Assembly: GCF_946221145.1 (NCBI RefSeq)
Contig: NZ_CAMIOH010000007.1
Coordinates: forward strand, 1 to 35,555
DNA from: an uncultured Paracoccus sp.
GTDB lineage: Bacteria > Pseudomonadota > Alphaproteobacteria > Rhodobacterales > Rhodobacteraceae
Direction: 5' to 3'
Length of the DNA stretch: 35,555 nucleotides
In this document: positions 7,766-16,814 of the stretch, piece after piece
Layout: every line of letters starts with the position of its first letter
How positions within the stretch are numbered: position 1 is the first letter of the stretch
Made by a program: the position numbers and the translations under genes
Notes under the pieces: generated by a model
The model's input: only the letters and a program-made list of their open reading frames with translations
Database searches by the model: none
Told to the model about the DNA's origin: nothing

Positions 7766-8967
7766 GCACGGCTGACGCGAACAAACCCGCCGCCAGCGGC
7801 ATCGGCGCCCATCTGGGCAGCCACCTGCGCGAAAACGGCATGATGCTGGCTCTGGTCGCCATCGTCGTGTTCTTCTTTGTCATCGTGCGCGCGGTGCAGG
7901 GCGTCGATTTCCTGTCGGCGCAGAACATCACCAACCTGTTTTTGCAGAACTCCTATGTCATCATCATGGCCCTGGGGATGCTGTTGGTGATCGTGGCGGG
8001 GCATATCGACCTGTCGGTGGGGTCGGTCGCGGCCTTTACCGGGGCCGTCGCCTCCATGCTGCTGGTCAGGATGGACCTGCCGATGCTGGTGGTCGTGCCT
8101 CTGGTTCTGGTCGTGGGCGGGCTGATCGGCGCGGCGCAGGGATACTGGATCGCCTATTGGCGCATTCCGTCGTTCATCGTGACGCTGGCCGGGATGCTGG
8201 TGTTTCGCGGGTTGACGCTGTGGCTGCTGGGCGGCCAGAACATCGGCCCGTTTGAAAAATCATTCCAGTCACTGTCCACCGGTTTCATCCCCGACCTGTT
8301 CGGCCCTGACAAGCCGAATTACACCGCGCTGCTGTTGGTCGCCCTTGCCGCCGGGGCCATCGTCTGGGCCGGGATCCGCAGCCGCACCCGAGAGGCGCAA
8401 TTCGGCATCGCCCCGGAACCCGCCGGGTTCTTCTGGGCGCGCAATGCGGTGGTGGTGATCGCGCTGCTGTTCGTGGGCTGGAAGCTGGCCAGCTTTCGCG
8501 GTCTGCCCAATGTGCTGCTGATCATGTCGGTGCTGATCGTCGTCTATGCGTTCTTTACCGAAAGCACGACCACCGGACGACGCATCTATGCCTTGGGCGG
8601 CAATGAAAAGGCCGCCAAGCTGTCGGGGATCAAGACCGAACGGCTGGTGTTCCTGACCTTCGTGAACATGGGCGTGCTGGCCGCCCTGGCCGGGATGATC
8701 GTCACCGCGCGGCTGAACAGCGCCACGCCCAAGGCAGGCGTGGGGTTCGAACTGGACGTGATCGCGGCGGTGTTCATCGGCGGCGCGTCGATGGCCGGGG
8801 GGTCGGGACGGATCATCGGGGTCGTGGTCGGCGCGCTGATCATGGGCGTGATGAACAACGGCATGTCGATCATGGGCATCGGCATCGACTATCAGCAGGT
8901 GATCAAGGGGCTGGTGCTGCTCGCCGCCGTGATCTTCGACGTTTACAACAAGACCAAGCAGGGCTGA
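7762..8967 (+). CDS. gguB: Sugar ABC transporter permease GguB
   Basis: Membrane channel of the ChvE-dependent importer, 401 residues. Many hydrophobic segments (roughly ten) and the conserved AGHIDLSVGSVAAFTGA region identify the RbsC/XylH/MglC permease class. A C-terminal half with GGASMAGGSGR and MSIMGIGIDYQQVIKG motifs agrees. It overlaps gguA by 4 bases and is followed after 3 bases by gguC. Confidence 0.93.
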   Translation: MSTADANKPAASGIGAHLGSHLRENGMMLALVAIVVFFFVIVRAVQGVDFLSAQNITNLFLQNSYVIIMALGMLLVIVAGHIDLSVGSVAAFTGAVASMLLVRMDLPMLVVVPLVLVVGGLIGAAQGYWIAYWRIPSFIVTLAGMLVFRGLTLWLLGGQNIGPFEKSFQSLSTGFIPDLFGPDKPNYTALLLVALAAGAIVWAGIRSRTREAQFGIAPEPAGFFWARNAVVVIALLFVGWKLASFRGLPNVLLIMSVLIVVYAFFTESTTTGRRIYALGGNEKAAKLSGIKTERLVFLTFVNMGVLAALAGMIVTARLNSATPKAGVGFELDVIAAVFIGGASMAGGSGRIIGVVVGALIMGVMNNGMSIMGIGIDYQQVIKGLVLLAAVIFDVYNKTKQG

Positions 8968-8970
8968 GCC

Positions 8971-9960
8971 ATGTTTCTGTCGCAACTGAAAAGCCCCGGC
9001 GGCGACCGGGCTGTCGCCGCGCGGGCCGATGACGGCGCCTGGATCGTGCCCGGCGCAGCCTCCACCCGCGACCTGGCCCATGCCGCCATCGCCGCCGGGC
9101 GCGGGCTTCAGGCCGAAATCACGGCGCGGGGCAGGGGCGAAGCCGTCGATCTGGCCGCAGCCCTGGCGCAGGGCCGCGTCCTGTTGCCCTTGGATCATGA
9201 CGACCCGGCGCATCTGCATCTGACCGGCACCGGGCTGACCCATCTGGGCAGCGCCGCCACCCGCAATGCGATGCACGCGGCATCCGATGCAGAAGGGCTG
9301 ACCGACAGCATGAAGATGTTCCGCATGGGGCTGGAGGGCGGCAAGCCGCAGGCGGGCCTGGCAGGCGTGCAGCCCGAATGGTTCTACAAGGGGAACGGCG
9401 TCAACGCGGTCGCCCCCGGCGCGGCCCTGGTGTCGCCCGGATTTGCCCTGGATGCGGGCGAAGAACCGGAAATTGCCGGTCTTTACCTGATCGGCCCGGA
9501 TGGCACGCCCTTTCGGCTGGGCTTTGCCCTGGCGAACGAATTTTCCGACCATGTGACCGAGCGCGGCAATTACCTGTGGCTGGCCCATTCCAAGCTGCGG
9601 CCGGCCAGCTATGGCCCGGAAATGCTGGTCGGCCCGCTGCCCGATCATGTCGAAGGCAGCAGCCGGATCCTGCGCGACGGCGCGGTGATCTGGGAAAAAC
9701 CGTTCCTGTCTGGCGAATCTAACATGTCCCACAGCCTGGCCAACCTGGAACATCACCATTTCAAGTATGCGCTGTTCCGCCAGCCGGGCGACGTGCATGT
9801 GCATTTCTTCGGCACCGCCACCCTGTCCTTTGCCGATGGCATCGTCGCGCAGACGGGCGATGTCTTCCAGATCGATTCCCCCGCCCTGGGTTTGCCGCTG
9901 TCGAACCCGCTGGACCAGCAGCCGGACGGCGAAGCCCCCGTCGCCGTCGTCACCTTGTGA
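8971..9960 (+). CDS. gguC: GguC / AraD1-family protein, likely L-2-keto-3-deoxyarabonate dehydratase
   Basis: A 329-residue protein resembling the fumarylacetoacetase-fold GguC family, always found with chvE-gguAB in rhizobia. Members called AraD1 are assigned to dehydration of L-2-keto-3-deoxyarabonate to 2-oxoglutarate semialdehyde. That is exactly the step otherwise missing between the dehydratase and the aldehyde dehydrogenase of this operon. Visible features include LTGTGLTHLGSAATRNAMH (about residues 84-102) and the SNMSHSLANLEHHHFKYALFR segment in the C-terminal half. No signal peptide is present. The family is recognised; the catalytic role rests on context and on family precedent. 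Confidence 0.78.
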   Translation: MFLSQLKSPGGDRAVAARADDGAWIVPGAASTRDLAHAAIAAGRGLQAEITARGRGEAVDLAAALAQGRVLLPLDHDDPAHLHLTGTGLTHLGSAATRNAMHAASDAEGLTDSMKMFRMGLEGGKPQAGLAGVQPEWFYKGNGVNAVAPGAALVSPGFALDAGEEPEIAGLYLIGPDGTPFRLGFALANEFSDHVTERGNYLWLAHSKLRPASYGPEMLVGPLPDHVEGSSRILRDGAVIWEKPFLSGESNMSHSLANLEHHHFKYALFRQPGDVHVHFFGTATLSFADGIVAQTGDVFQIDSPALGLPLSNPLDQQPDGEAPVAVVTL

Positions 9961-9967
9961 GGCCACC

Positions 9968-11710
9968 ATGACGTTCACACCCGCCCCCTGGCCCCGCCCG
10001 CTTCGGTCCCAGCACTGGTATGGGGGCACCTCGCGCGATGTGATCTATCATCGCGGCTGGATGAAGAACCAGGGCTGGCCGCACGATCTGTTCGACGGCC
10101 GCCCGGTGATCGGCATCCTGAACACCTGGTCCGACCTGACACCCTGCAATGGCCATCTGCGCGAACTGGCCGAGAAGGTGAAGGCGGGAGTGTGGGAGGC
10201 GGGGGGATTTCCGGTCGAGGTGCCGGTGTTTTCCGCATCCGAAAACACCTTCCGGCCCACGGCGATGATGTTCCGCAACCTTGCCGCGCTTGCGGTCGAG
10301 GAAACCATGCGCGGCCAGCCCATCGACGGGGCGGTGCTGCTGGTCGGCTGCGACAAGACCACGCCGTCGCTGCTGATGGCGGCGGCATCGACCGACATTC
10401 CGTCCATCGTCGTGACCGGCGGGCCGATGCTGAACGGTTCCTTCCGGGGCGAACGGGTCGGGTCGGGCACCCATCTGTGGAAATTTTCCGAAGCCGTGAA
10501 GGCAGGCGAGATGACGCAGGAGGAATTCCTGGAGGCCGAGGCGTCCATGTCGCGGTCCAGCGGCACCTGCAACACCATGGGCACGGCCAGCACCATGGCA
10601 TCCATGGCCGAGGCTTTGGGCATGGCGCTGTCCGGGAATGCCGCGATCCCGGCGGTGGATTCGCGCCGCCGCGTGATGGCGCAACTGTCGGGGCGGCGGA
10701 TCGTGCAGATGGTCAAGGACGACCTGAAGCCCAGCGACATCCTGACGCGCGAGGCGTTCGAGAACGCCATCCGCACCAATGGTGCGATCGGCGGGTCCAC
10801 CAACGCGGTGATCCACCTGCTGGCCATCGCGGGGCGGGTCGGCGTCGATGTGACGCTGGACGACTGGGATCGCTGCGGGCGCGACGTGCAGACCATCGTC
10901 AACCTGATGCCTTCGGGAAAATACCTGATGGAGGAATTCTTCTATGCCGGCGGGTTGCCGGTGGTGCTGAAACGGCTGGCCGAGGCGGGGCAGTTGCACA
11001 GGGACGCGCTGACCGTCAGCGGCATGACCATCTGGGACGAGGTTCGCGACGTGGTGAACTGGAATGAGGACGTGATCCTGCCCGCCGACCGGCCGCTGAC
11101 CGACCAGGGCGGCATCGCCGTGCTGCGCGGCAATCTGGCGCCCAGGGGGGCGGTGCTGAAACCGTCGGCCGCCAGCCCGCATCTGCTGGTCCATCGCGGC
11201 CGCGCGGTCGTGTTCCAGGACATCGACGACTACAAGGCCCGGATCGAGGACGAGGCCCTGGACATCGACGAAACCTGTGTGATGGTGATGAAGAACTGCG
11301 GCCCCAAGGGCTATCCCGGCATGGCGGAGGTCGGCAACATGGGCCTGCCGCCCAAGGTTCTGCGCAAGGGCATCACCGACATGGTGCGGATTTCCGACGC
11401 GCGCATGTCGGGCACCGCCTATGGCACCGTGGTGCTGCATGTCGCGCCCGAAGCGGCGGCGGGCGGCCCGCTGGCCGTGGTCCGCGACGGCGACATGATC
11501 GACCTGGACGTGCCGAACCGGCGGCTGCATCTGGACATTTCCGACGCCGAACTGGCCGCCCGGCTGGCGGAATGGCGACCTTTGCCCGATCAGCCGGTCA
11601 GCGGTTACGCCTGGCTGCATCAGGCCCATGTCGAAGGCGCGGATACCGGGGCCGATCTGGATTTCCTGAAAGGTTGCCGCGGCAATCCGGTCGGAAAGGA
11701 CAGCCACTGA
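9968..11710 (+). CDS. IlvD/Edd-family sugar-acid dehydratase (L-arabinonate / D-galactonate dehydratase)
   Basis: Removes water from an aldonate to give a 2-keto-3-deoxy acid, using a [2Fe-2S] cluster. The 580-residue protein keeps three ligand cysteines, at C60 (SDLTPCNGH), C128 (LVGCDKTTP) and C201 (SSGTCNTMG). As I recall, the structurally characterised Rhizobium L-arabinonate dehydratase uses C59, C127 and C200, a near-exact register match. The start at 9968 is chosen because it lies 7 bases after gguC and gives the family N-terminus; an in-frame start at 9767 would lie inside gguC. The stop overlaps the next start by one base (TGATG). Whether it prefers arabinonate, galactonate or both cannot be read from sequence. 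Confidence 0.88.
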   Translation: MTFTPAPWPRPLRSQHWYGGTSRDVIYHRGWMKNQGWPHDLFDGRPVIGILNTWSDLTPCNGHLRELAEKVKAGVWEAGGFPVEVPVFSASENTFRPTAMMFRNLAALAVEETMRGQPIDGAVLLVGCDKTTPSLLMAAASTDIPSIVVTGGPMLNGSFRGERVGSGTHLWKFSEAVKAGEMTQEEFLEAEASMSRSSGTCNTMGTASTMASMAEALGMALSGNAAIPAVDSRRRVMAQLSGRRIVQMVKDDLKPSDILTREAFENAIRTNGAIGGSTNAVIHLLAIAGRVGVDVTLDDWDRCGRDVQTIVNLMPSGKYLMEEFFYAGGLPVVLKRLAEAGQLHRDALTVSGMTIWDEVRDVVNWNEDVILPADRPLTDQGGIAVLRGNLAPRGAVLKPSAASPHLLVHRGRAVVFQDIDDYKARIEDEALDIDETCVMVMKNCGPKGYPGMAEVGNMGLPPKVLRKGITDMVRISDARMSGTAYGTVVLHVAPEAAAGGPLAVVRDGDMIDLDVPNRRLHLDISDAELAARLAEWRPLPDQPVSGYAWLHQAHVEGADTGADLDFLKGCRGNPVGKDSH

Positions 11711-12621
11711 TGAAGATCGCGCTTGCGGGCATCGGCAAGATCGCCCTGGACCAGCATGTGCCCGCCCTGACCGCCAGCCCCGACTGGGAACTGGCCGCCA
11801 CCGTCAGCCGCCACGGCACCGTGCCGGGGGTCCAATCCTTTACCGACATTGCCGCGATGCTGGAGGCCCGCCCGGACATCGGCGCGGTCAGCCTGTGCCT
11901 GCCGCCGCTGCCGCGTTTCGAGGCCGCGCAGGCGGTGTTGCGCGCGGGCCGTCACCTGATGCTGGAAAAGCCCCCTGGCGCCACCCTGGCCGAGGTGCAT
12001 GTCCTGTCCGACCTGGCCCGGGCGCAGGGGGTGACGATCTTTGCCACCTGGCATTCGCGCATGGCCATGGCGGTGGGGGCCGCGCGCGACTGGCTGTCTG
12101 ACCGCACGATCCGGTCAGGTCGCGTCGTCTGGCGCGAGGACGTGCGCAAATGGCATCCCGGCCAGGACTGGATTTTCGAGACCGGCGGCATGGGTGTCTT
12201 TGATCCCGGCATCAACGCCCTGTCGATCCTGACCGAAATCCTGCCGCAGCCGGTGCGCCTGCTGTCTGCCGACCTGGATTTCCCGGCCAACCGCCAGGCA
12301 CCCATTGCCGCGCGGCTGCAATTCAGCCAGCAGATCAGCGCCGATTTCGACTTCCGCCAGGAAGGCCCGCAGACCTGGGACATGGAATTCCGGACGGATG
12401 GCGGCACTCTGGCGCTGCGGATGGGCGGAAACCGGCTGGAAATCGACGGGCGCCATGTGCAGGGCGCCGACGACATCACGGGCGAATACCCGGCCCTTTA
12501 TGCGCATATGGCAAGGCTGGTTGTCGCAGGGAACCGGGATGTTGACCTTGCGCCCATGGTCCTGGTGGCCGATGCCTTCACCCTTGGGCGGCGCAATACC
12601 GTCGCGGATTTCCATTTCTGA
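11710..12621 (+). CDS. Gfo/Idh/MocA-family sugar dehydrogenase (D-galactose / L-arabinose 1-dehydrogenase)
   Basis: Oxidises the C1 of a pyranose sugar to the lactone with NAD(P)+, the entry reaction of both pathways in the operon. The 303-residue protein has an N-terminal Rossmann motif, AGIGKIALDQHVPAL (residues 5-19), and the catalytic EKPPG motif near residue 92. The later segment DWIFETGGMGVFDPGINAL is characteristic of galactose and arabinose 1-dehydrogenases. Azospirillum L-arabinose 1-dehydrogenase is of this family and about the same length. Start 11710 is fixed by the TGATG junction with the preceding gene. Confidence 0.86.
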   Translation: MKIALAGIGKIALDQHVPALTASPDWELAATVSRHGTVPGVQSFTDIAAMLEARPDIGAVSLCLPPLPRFEAAQAVLRAGRHLMLEKPPGATLAEVHVLSDLARAQGVTIFATWHSRMAMAVGAARDWLSDRTIRSGRVVWREDVRKWHPGQDWIFETGGMGVFDPGINALSILTEILPQPVRLLSADLDFPANRQAPIAARLQFSQQISADFDFRQEGPQTWDMEFRTDGGTLALRMGGNRLEIDGRHVQGADDITGEYPALYAHMARLVVAGNRDVDLAPMVLVADAFTLGRRNTVADFHF

Positions 12622-12632
12622 GGACTTGACCA

Positions 12633-14138
12633 ATGACCGTGACCCCCGATGGCAAGCACCTGATCGCAGGCGAATGGCTGGCGGGGGACGGCGCGGTCCG
12701 GTCTGCCCCGCCCCATGATGTCCGCAGCGGCGCGGGGGATGCGGTTGATCGCGCCTGCCAGGCCGCCGAGGCTGCCTTTGCCGCCTATGCCGCAACCACC
12801 CGCGAGGACCGCGCCCGGTTCCTGGAGGCCATCGCCGACCAGATCGAGGCGCGGGCCGAGGCGATCACCGCCATCGGCAGTCAGGAAACCGGCCTGCCCG
12901 AGGCGCGCCTGAATGGCGAACGCGGCCGCACCACCGGGCAGTTGCGGCTGTTCGCCGATCATATCCGCAAGGGTGATTACCTGGACCGCCGCCATGACCC
13001 GGCGCTGCCCGACCGCCAGCCCCTGCCACGCCCCGACCTGCGGCTGATCCAGCGGCCCATCGGCCCGGTGGCGGTCTTTGGCGCGTCGAATTTTCCGCTG
13101 GCCTTTTCCACTGCCGGAGGTGACACGGCGTCGGCCCTGGCCGCAGGTTGCCCGGTGGTGGTCAAGGGCCATCCCGCCCATCCCGGCACCGGCGAAATCG
13201 TGGCCGATGCGATCCATGCCGCCATTGCCGCGACCGGAATGCCCTCTGGGGTGTTCGGCTTCGTCCAGGGCGACGGCCATGCGGTCGGCGCGGCTCTGGT
13301 CCAGCACCCGCTGATCAAGGCGGTGGGCTTTACCGGCAGCCTGCGCGGCGGGCGGGCGCTGTTCGACCTGTGTGCCGCGCGCCCCGAGCCGATCCCGTTC
13401 TTTGGCGAATTGGGCAGCATCAACCCCTGCTTCGTGCTGCCCCATGCGCTTGCGGCGCGCGGCGCCAGGATCGCCGAGGGCTGGGCAGGCAGCCTGACCA
13501 TGGGCGCGGGCCAGTTCTGCACCAATCCCGGCCTGATCGTGATGCCCAGGGGCGTTCTGGCCGATGCCTTCGCCAAGGCGGCGGGCGATGCGCTTGCAAA
13601 GGTCGGCCCGCAGGTGATGCTGACCGACGGCATCGCCCAGGCCTATCGCGCGGGCGCGGAACGCGCCGCCGGAGTGGCCGCGCCGGTCTTCGAGGGCCCC
13701 AGCGAGGGCCGCAACGCCCTGCCCGCCGTCTTCAAGACCACCGCCGAGGACTTCCTGCGCGATCATACCCTGGCCGAAGAGGTGTTCGGCCCGCTGGGCG
13801 TGATCGTCACCGTCCAGGGCGAGGATCAGATGCTGGAACTGGCCCAGGCCATCGACGGCCAGTTGACGGCCACCCTGCATCTGGACGACGGCGACATGGA
13901 CCTGGGCGGCCGCCTGATGCCGGTGCTCGAACGCAAGGCGGGCCGGATCCTGGCCAACGGCTGGCCGACCGGGGTCGAGGTCGCCGAGGCGATGGTCCAT
14001 GGCGGTCCCTATCCGGCATCCACCAACTTCGGCGCCACCAGCGTGGGCACCATGGCGATCCGCCGCTTTCTGCGCCCGGTCAGCTTCCAGAACATCCCAG
14101 ACGCTTTGTTGCCCCCGGATTTGCGGGGCTTCGCATGA
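12633..14138 (+). CDS. NADP+-type aldehyde dehydrogenase, 2-oxoglutarate semialdehyde dehydrogenase
   Basis: Oxidises 2-oxoglutarate semialdehyde to 2-oxoglutarate, the last step of the L-arabinose branch. The 501-residue protein has the substrate-entry sequence PVAVFGASNFPLAFSTAGGD, the catalytic glutamate in GELGSINP, and the nucleophilic cysteine in GAGQFCTNPG. These forms are typical of the KGSADH group rather than of general ALDHs. The C-terminal NGWPTGVEV and NFGATSVGTMAIRRFLRPV segments agree. The ribosome site is weak (GAGGACTTGACC). The stop overlaps the lactonase start as ATGA. Confidence 0.88.
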   Translation: MTVTPDGKHLIAGEWLAGDGAVRSAPPHDVRSGAGDAVDRACQAAEAAFAAYAATTREDRARFLEAIADQIEARAEAITAIGSQETGLPEARLNGERGRTTGQLRLFADHIRKGDYLDRRHDPALPDRQPLPRPDLRLIQRPIGPVAVFGASNFPLAFSTAGGDTASALAAGCPVVVKGHPAHPGTGEIVADAIHAAIAATGMPSGVFGFVQGDGHAVGAALVQHPLIKAVGFTGSLRGGRALFDLCAARPEPIPFFGELGSINPCFVLPHALAARGARIAEGWAGSLTMGAGQFCTNPGLIVMPRGVLADAFAKAAGDALAKVGPQVMLTDGIAQAYRAGAERAAGVAAPVFEGPSEGRNALPAVFKTTAEDFLRDHTLAEEVFGPLGVIVTVQGEDQMLELAQAIDGQLTATLHLDDGDMDLGGRLMPVLERKAGRILANGWPTGVEVAEAMVHGGPYPASTNFGATSVGTMAIRRFLRPVSFQNIPDALLPPDLRGFA

Positions 14139-14977
14139 TCCACGATCACCGCCAATGCGATCTGGGCGAAGGGGCGCTGTGGCATCCCGAACGCAAGCAG
14201 TTCTTCTGGTTCGACATCCTGGGGCGCAGGCTGTTGTCGCAGGACGCGGATGGCGCGCCGCTGGAATGGGTGCTGGACCGGTTCGGCTCGGCCGCGGGCT
14301 GGATCGACCGCGACCGCCTGCTGATCGCCACGGAAACCGGGCTGGCGGTGCTGTCGCTGGCGGATGGCACGCTGACCGATGTCACGGCCGTCGAGGCCGA
14401 CAACCCCGTCACCCGGTCCAATGACGGCCGCGCCGACCGGCAGGGCGGGTTCTGGTTCGGCACCATGGGCAAGAAGGCCGAACCGGGCGCGGGGGCGATC
14501 TATCGCTATTACCGGGGCGCGGTGCGCAAGCTGGTGGATGCGATCACCATCCCGAACTCGATCTGCTTTTCGCCCGATGGCGCGGTGGCACATTACTCTG
14601 ACACCGACCGCAGCATCGTCTGGCGGCAGGAACTGGACGCCGAAGGCTGGCCGGTCGGTGCGCCGCAGGCCTGGCTGGATCTGTCGGCGCAGGGCTGGTC
14701 GCCGGATGGCGCGGTGATCGACGCCGAGGGCGGGTTTTGCTGCGCGGTCTGGGGGCAGGGCGCGGTGATGCGATTCGACGCGGACGGCAACCGCACCCAT
14801 CGCCTGCCGGTCGGCGGGCTGCATTCGTCCTGCCCGGCCTTTGGCGGGCCGGGGATGGCGCATCTGCTGGTCACGACCGCGCGGGATGGGATCGCCGATC
14901 CTGACCCGGCCCAGGGCAAGACCTGGCGCCTGGAACCGGGCCTGACAGGGTTGCCGGAACCAAGGGTCGTGCTGTGA
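14135..14977 (+). CDS. SMP-30/gluconolactonase-family sugar lactonase (L-arabinono/D-galactono-lactonase)
   Basis: Hydrolyses the aldonolactone made by the dehydrogenase. The 280-residue beta-propeller starts CDLGEGALWHPE, which supplies the first metal-ligand glutamate. The conserved SNDGRADRQGGFWFGTMG and SDTDRSIVWR blocks follow. Start 14135 is chosen for the ATGA overlap with the aldehyde dehydrogenase; the open frame reaches far upstream only as a shadow inside that gene. The C-terminus overlaps galM by 4 bases. Confidence 0.87.
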   Translation: MIHDHRQCDLGEGALWHPERKQFFWFDILGRRLLSQDADGAPLEWVLDRFGSAAGWIDRDRLLIATETGLAVLSLADGTLTDVTAVEADNPVTRSNDGRADRQGGFWFGTMGKKAEPGAGAIYRYYRGAVRKLVDAITIPNSICFSPDGAVAHYSDTDRSIVWRQELDAEGWPVGAPQAWLDLSAQGWSPDGAVIDAEGGFCCAVWGQGAVMRFDADGNRTHRLPVGGLHSSCPAFGGPGMAHLLVTTARDGIADPDPAQGKTWRLEPGLTGLPEPRVVL

Positions 14978-15939
14978 CCTGGACGCTGCCCGACGGCCGC
15001 AGGGTGCACCGCCTGGCGCTGACCGGCGGCGGGCTGAGCGCGCAGTTGCTGACGCTGGGCGCGACGGTGCAGGATCTGCGGATGGATGGCGTGGATCACC
15101 CGCTGGTGCTGGGCTGCCCCGATCCCGCGGATTACCTGGGCGACGGCTTGTATCTGGGCGCCATCGTCGGGCGCTTCGCCAACCGCATCGGCGGCGCGCG
15201 CTTTACGCTGGACGGGCGCGACTATTGCACGGACCCGAACTTTCGCGGGCGCCACACGCTGCATGGCGGATCGCGCGGCACGAACTGGCATGTCTGGACG
15301 GTCGAGGAAGTCCATGACGACAGCGCCACCCTGTCGCTGGTCCTGCCAGAGGGCGACATGGGCTTTCCCGGCACCCTGTCGATCCGCGCGGAGATCGCGC
15401 TGCGGGACGGCGCGATGATCGTCGATCTGTCGGCCACCACCGACGCGCCGACGCCGTGCAGCCTGACCCATCACGGTTATTTCAACCTGGATGATGGCAG
15501 CGATGTGCGCGGGCACCGGCTGCGGATCGCGGCGGATCGTTACCTGCCGGTGGACGGCGATATGATCCCGCTGGCCGTCGCGCCGGTCCAGGGCACGCGC
15601 TTCGATTTCCGGCAGGCGCGTGCCATCGCGCCGGGCGGATACGATCACAATTTCTGCCTGTCGGACGCCGCCACGGCCCCGCGAGTGGTGGCGGACCTGA
15701 CCGGCCAGACCGGGATCCGCATGGCAATCGAGACCGACCAGCCGGGCCTGCATCTGTATGACGGGGCGCATTTCGCCGGGCTGGCGGGGCTGGACGGGCG
15801 CCGTCATGGCCGCTGTGCTGGGGTCGCCCTGGAAACGCAGGGCTGGCCTGATGCGCCGAACCGGCCGGATTTCCCCGATGCGATCCTGCGCCCTGGCCAG
15901 ACCTATCGCAACCGGACCGCCTACAGGTTCAGCCGATGA
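14974..15939 (+). CDS. galM: Aldose 1-epimerase (mutarotase)
   Basis: Interconverts alpha and beta anomers so that incoming sugar matches the dehydrogenase. The 321-residue protein carries family blocks GRFANRIGGARF, LHGGSRGTNWHVW, the catalytic-region PCSLTHHGYFNL, YDHNF and the C-terminal ETQGWPDAPNRPDFP. Translation begins at GTG in a GTGA overlap with the lactonase stop. There is no signal peptide, so it acts in the cytoplasm after uptake. Confidence 0.92.
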   Translation: MTWTLPDGRRVHRLALTGGGLSAQLLTLGATVQDLRMDGVDHPLVLGCPDPADYLGDGLYLGAIVGRFANRIGGARFTLDGRDYCTDPNFRGRHTLHGGSRGTNWHVWTVEEVHDDSATLSLVLPEGDMGFPGTLSIRAEIALRDGAMIVDLSATTDAPTPCSLTHHGYFNLDDGSDVRGHRLRIAADRYLPVDGDMIPLAVAPVQGTRFDFRQARAIAPGGYDHNFCLSDAATAPRVVADLTGQTGIRMAIETDQPGLHLYDGAHFAGLAGLDGRRHGRCAGVALETQGWPDAPNRPDFPDAILRPGQTYRNRTAYRFSR

Positions 15940-16814
15940 CCGCGCTGATCGGCATCGACTGGGGCACCACATCCTTTCGCGCCTGGCGCATGGGTCCGGG
16001 GGGCACGGTGCTGGACAGCGTGGCGGATGGTCCCGGCATCCTGGCGGCCGCAGAACTGCCCGGCGGCTTTCGCCAGGCCCTGCAGGACCGCATCGGTCCC
16101 TGGCTGGGATCGGCGCCGGTCATCGCCTCGGGGATGATCACCAGCCGCAACGGCTGGGTGGAAACGCCCTATCTGCCGCTGCCGCTGGATGCCGCAGCGC
16201 TTGCCGCCAACCTGACCCTGCGCCACGGCATCCATTTCGTGACCGGCGCGGTCAGCGACCCCGACGGCCCCGCCCCCGACGTGATGCGCGGCGAAGAGAC
16301 CGAGATCATCGGCCATCTGGCGGCGGGCGACGGGGACGGGCTGTTCGTCCTGCCCGGTACCCACAGCAAATGGGCGCGGGCCGAAGGCGGGCGGATCACC
16401 GCCTTTCGCAGCGTGATGACCGGCGAAGTCTTCGCCGCCCTGCGCGACCACACCATCCTGGGCCGGTTGATCCAGCCCGGACCCGGCAGCGAAGACGCCT
16501 TTCGGCGCGGTGTCCGGGCGGGCCAGGCGGGCGGTCCTCTGCTGGGCCGCATCTTCAGCGCCAGGACGCTGGCCTTGCTGGACCGGCTGGCGGGCGACCA
16601 GATCGCCGATTACCTGTCGGGCCTGCTGATCGGCGATGAGGTCGCGCAGGGCGTCCGCGACGGCGATGGCCCGGTCACGATCATCGGGCGCGGCGATCTG
16701 GCGCAGCGCTATCAACTGGCCTTCGACCTGCTGGGCCATGATGCCCGCATCGCGCCGCCGGGCAGGGCGCAGCGGGGGCTGTGGGACATTGCCCGGATCC
16801 GGGGGCTGACATGA
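15936..16814 (+). CDS. dgoK: 2-dehydro-3-deoxygalactonokinase
   Basis: Phosphorylates 2-keto-3-deoxy-galactonate at O6 with ATP, committing carbon to the D-galactose branch. The 292-residue protein begins with the phosphate-binding motif IGIDWGTTSFRAWR. ASGMITSRNGWVETPY and the LFVLPGTHSKWARAEGGRI block follow; all are typical of the DgoK family. It overlaps galM by 4 bases and dgoA by 4 bases. Confidence 0.93.
   Translation: MTALIGIDWGTTSFRAWRMGPGGTVLDSVADGPGILAAAELPGGFRQALQDRIGPWLGSAPVIASGMITSRNGWVETPYLPLPLDAAALAANLTLRHGIHFVTGAVSDPDGPAPDVMRGEETEIIGHLAAGDGDGLFVLPGTHSKWARAEGGRITAFRSVMTGEVFAALRDHTILGRLIQPGPGSEDAFRRGVRAGQAGGPLLGRIFSARTLALLDRLAGDQIADYLSGLLIGDEVAQGVRDGDGPVTIIGRGDLAQRYQLAFDLLGHDARIAPPGRAQRGLWDIARIRGLT

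Noticed and set aside
8269..11707. Two minus-strand frames of about 585 codons opposite gguB, gguC and the dehydratase
   Set aside because: They mirror codon bias of the real genes; no ribosome site or motif.
12498..14000. 500-codon minus-strand frame opposite the aldehyde dehydrogenase
   Set aside because: Shadow frame; the sense gene has intact catalytic residues.
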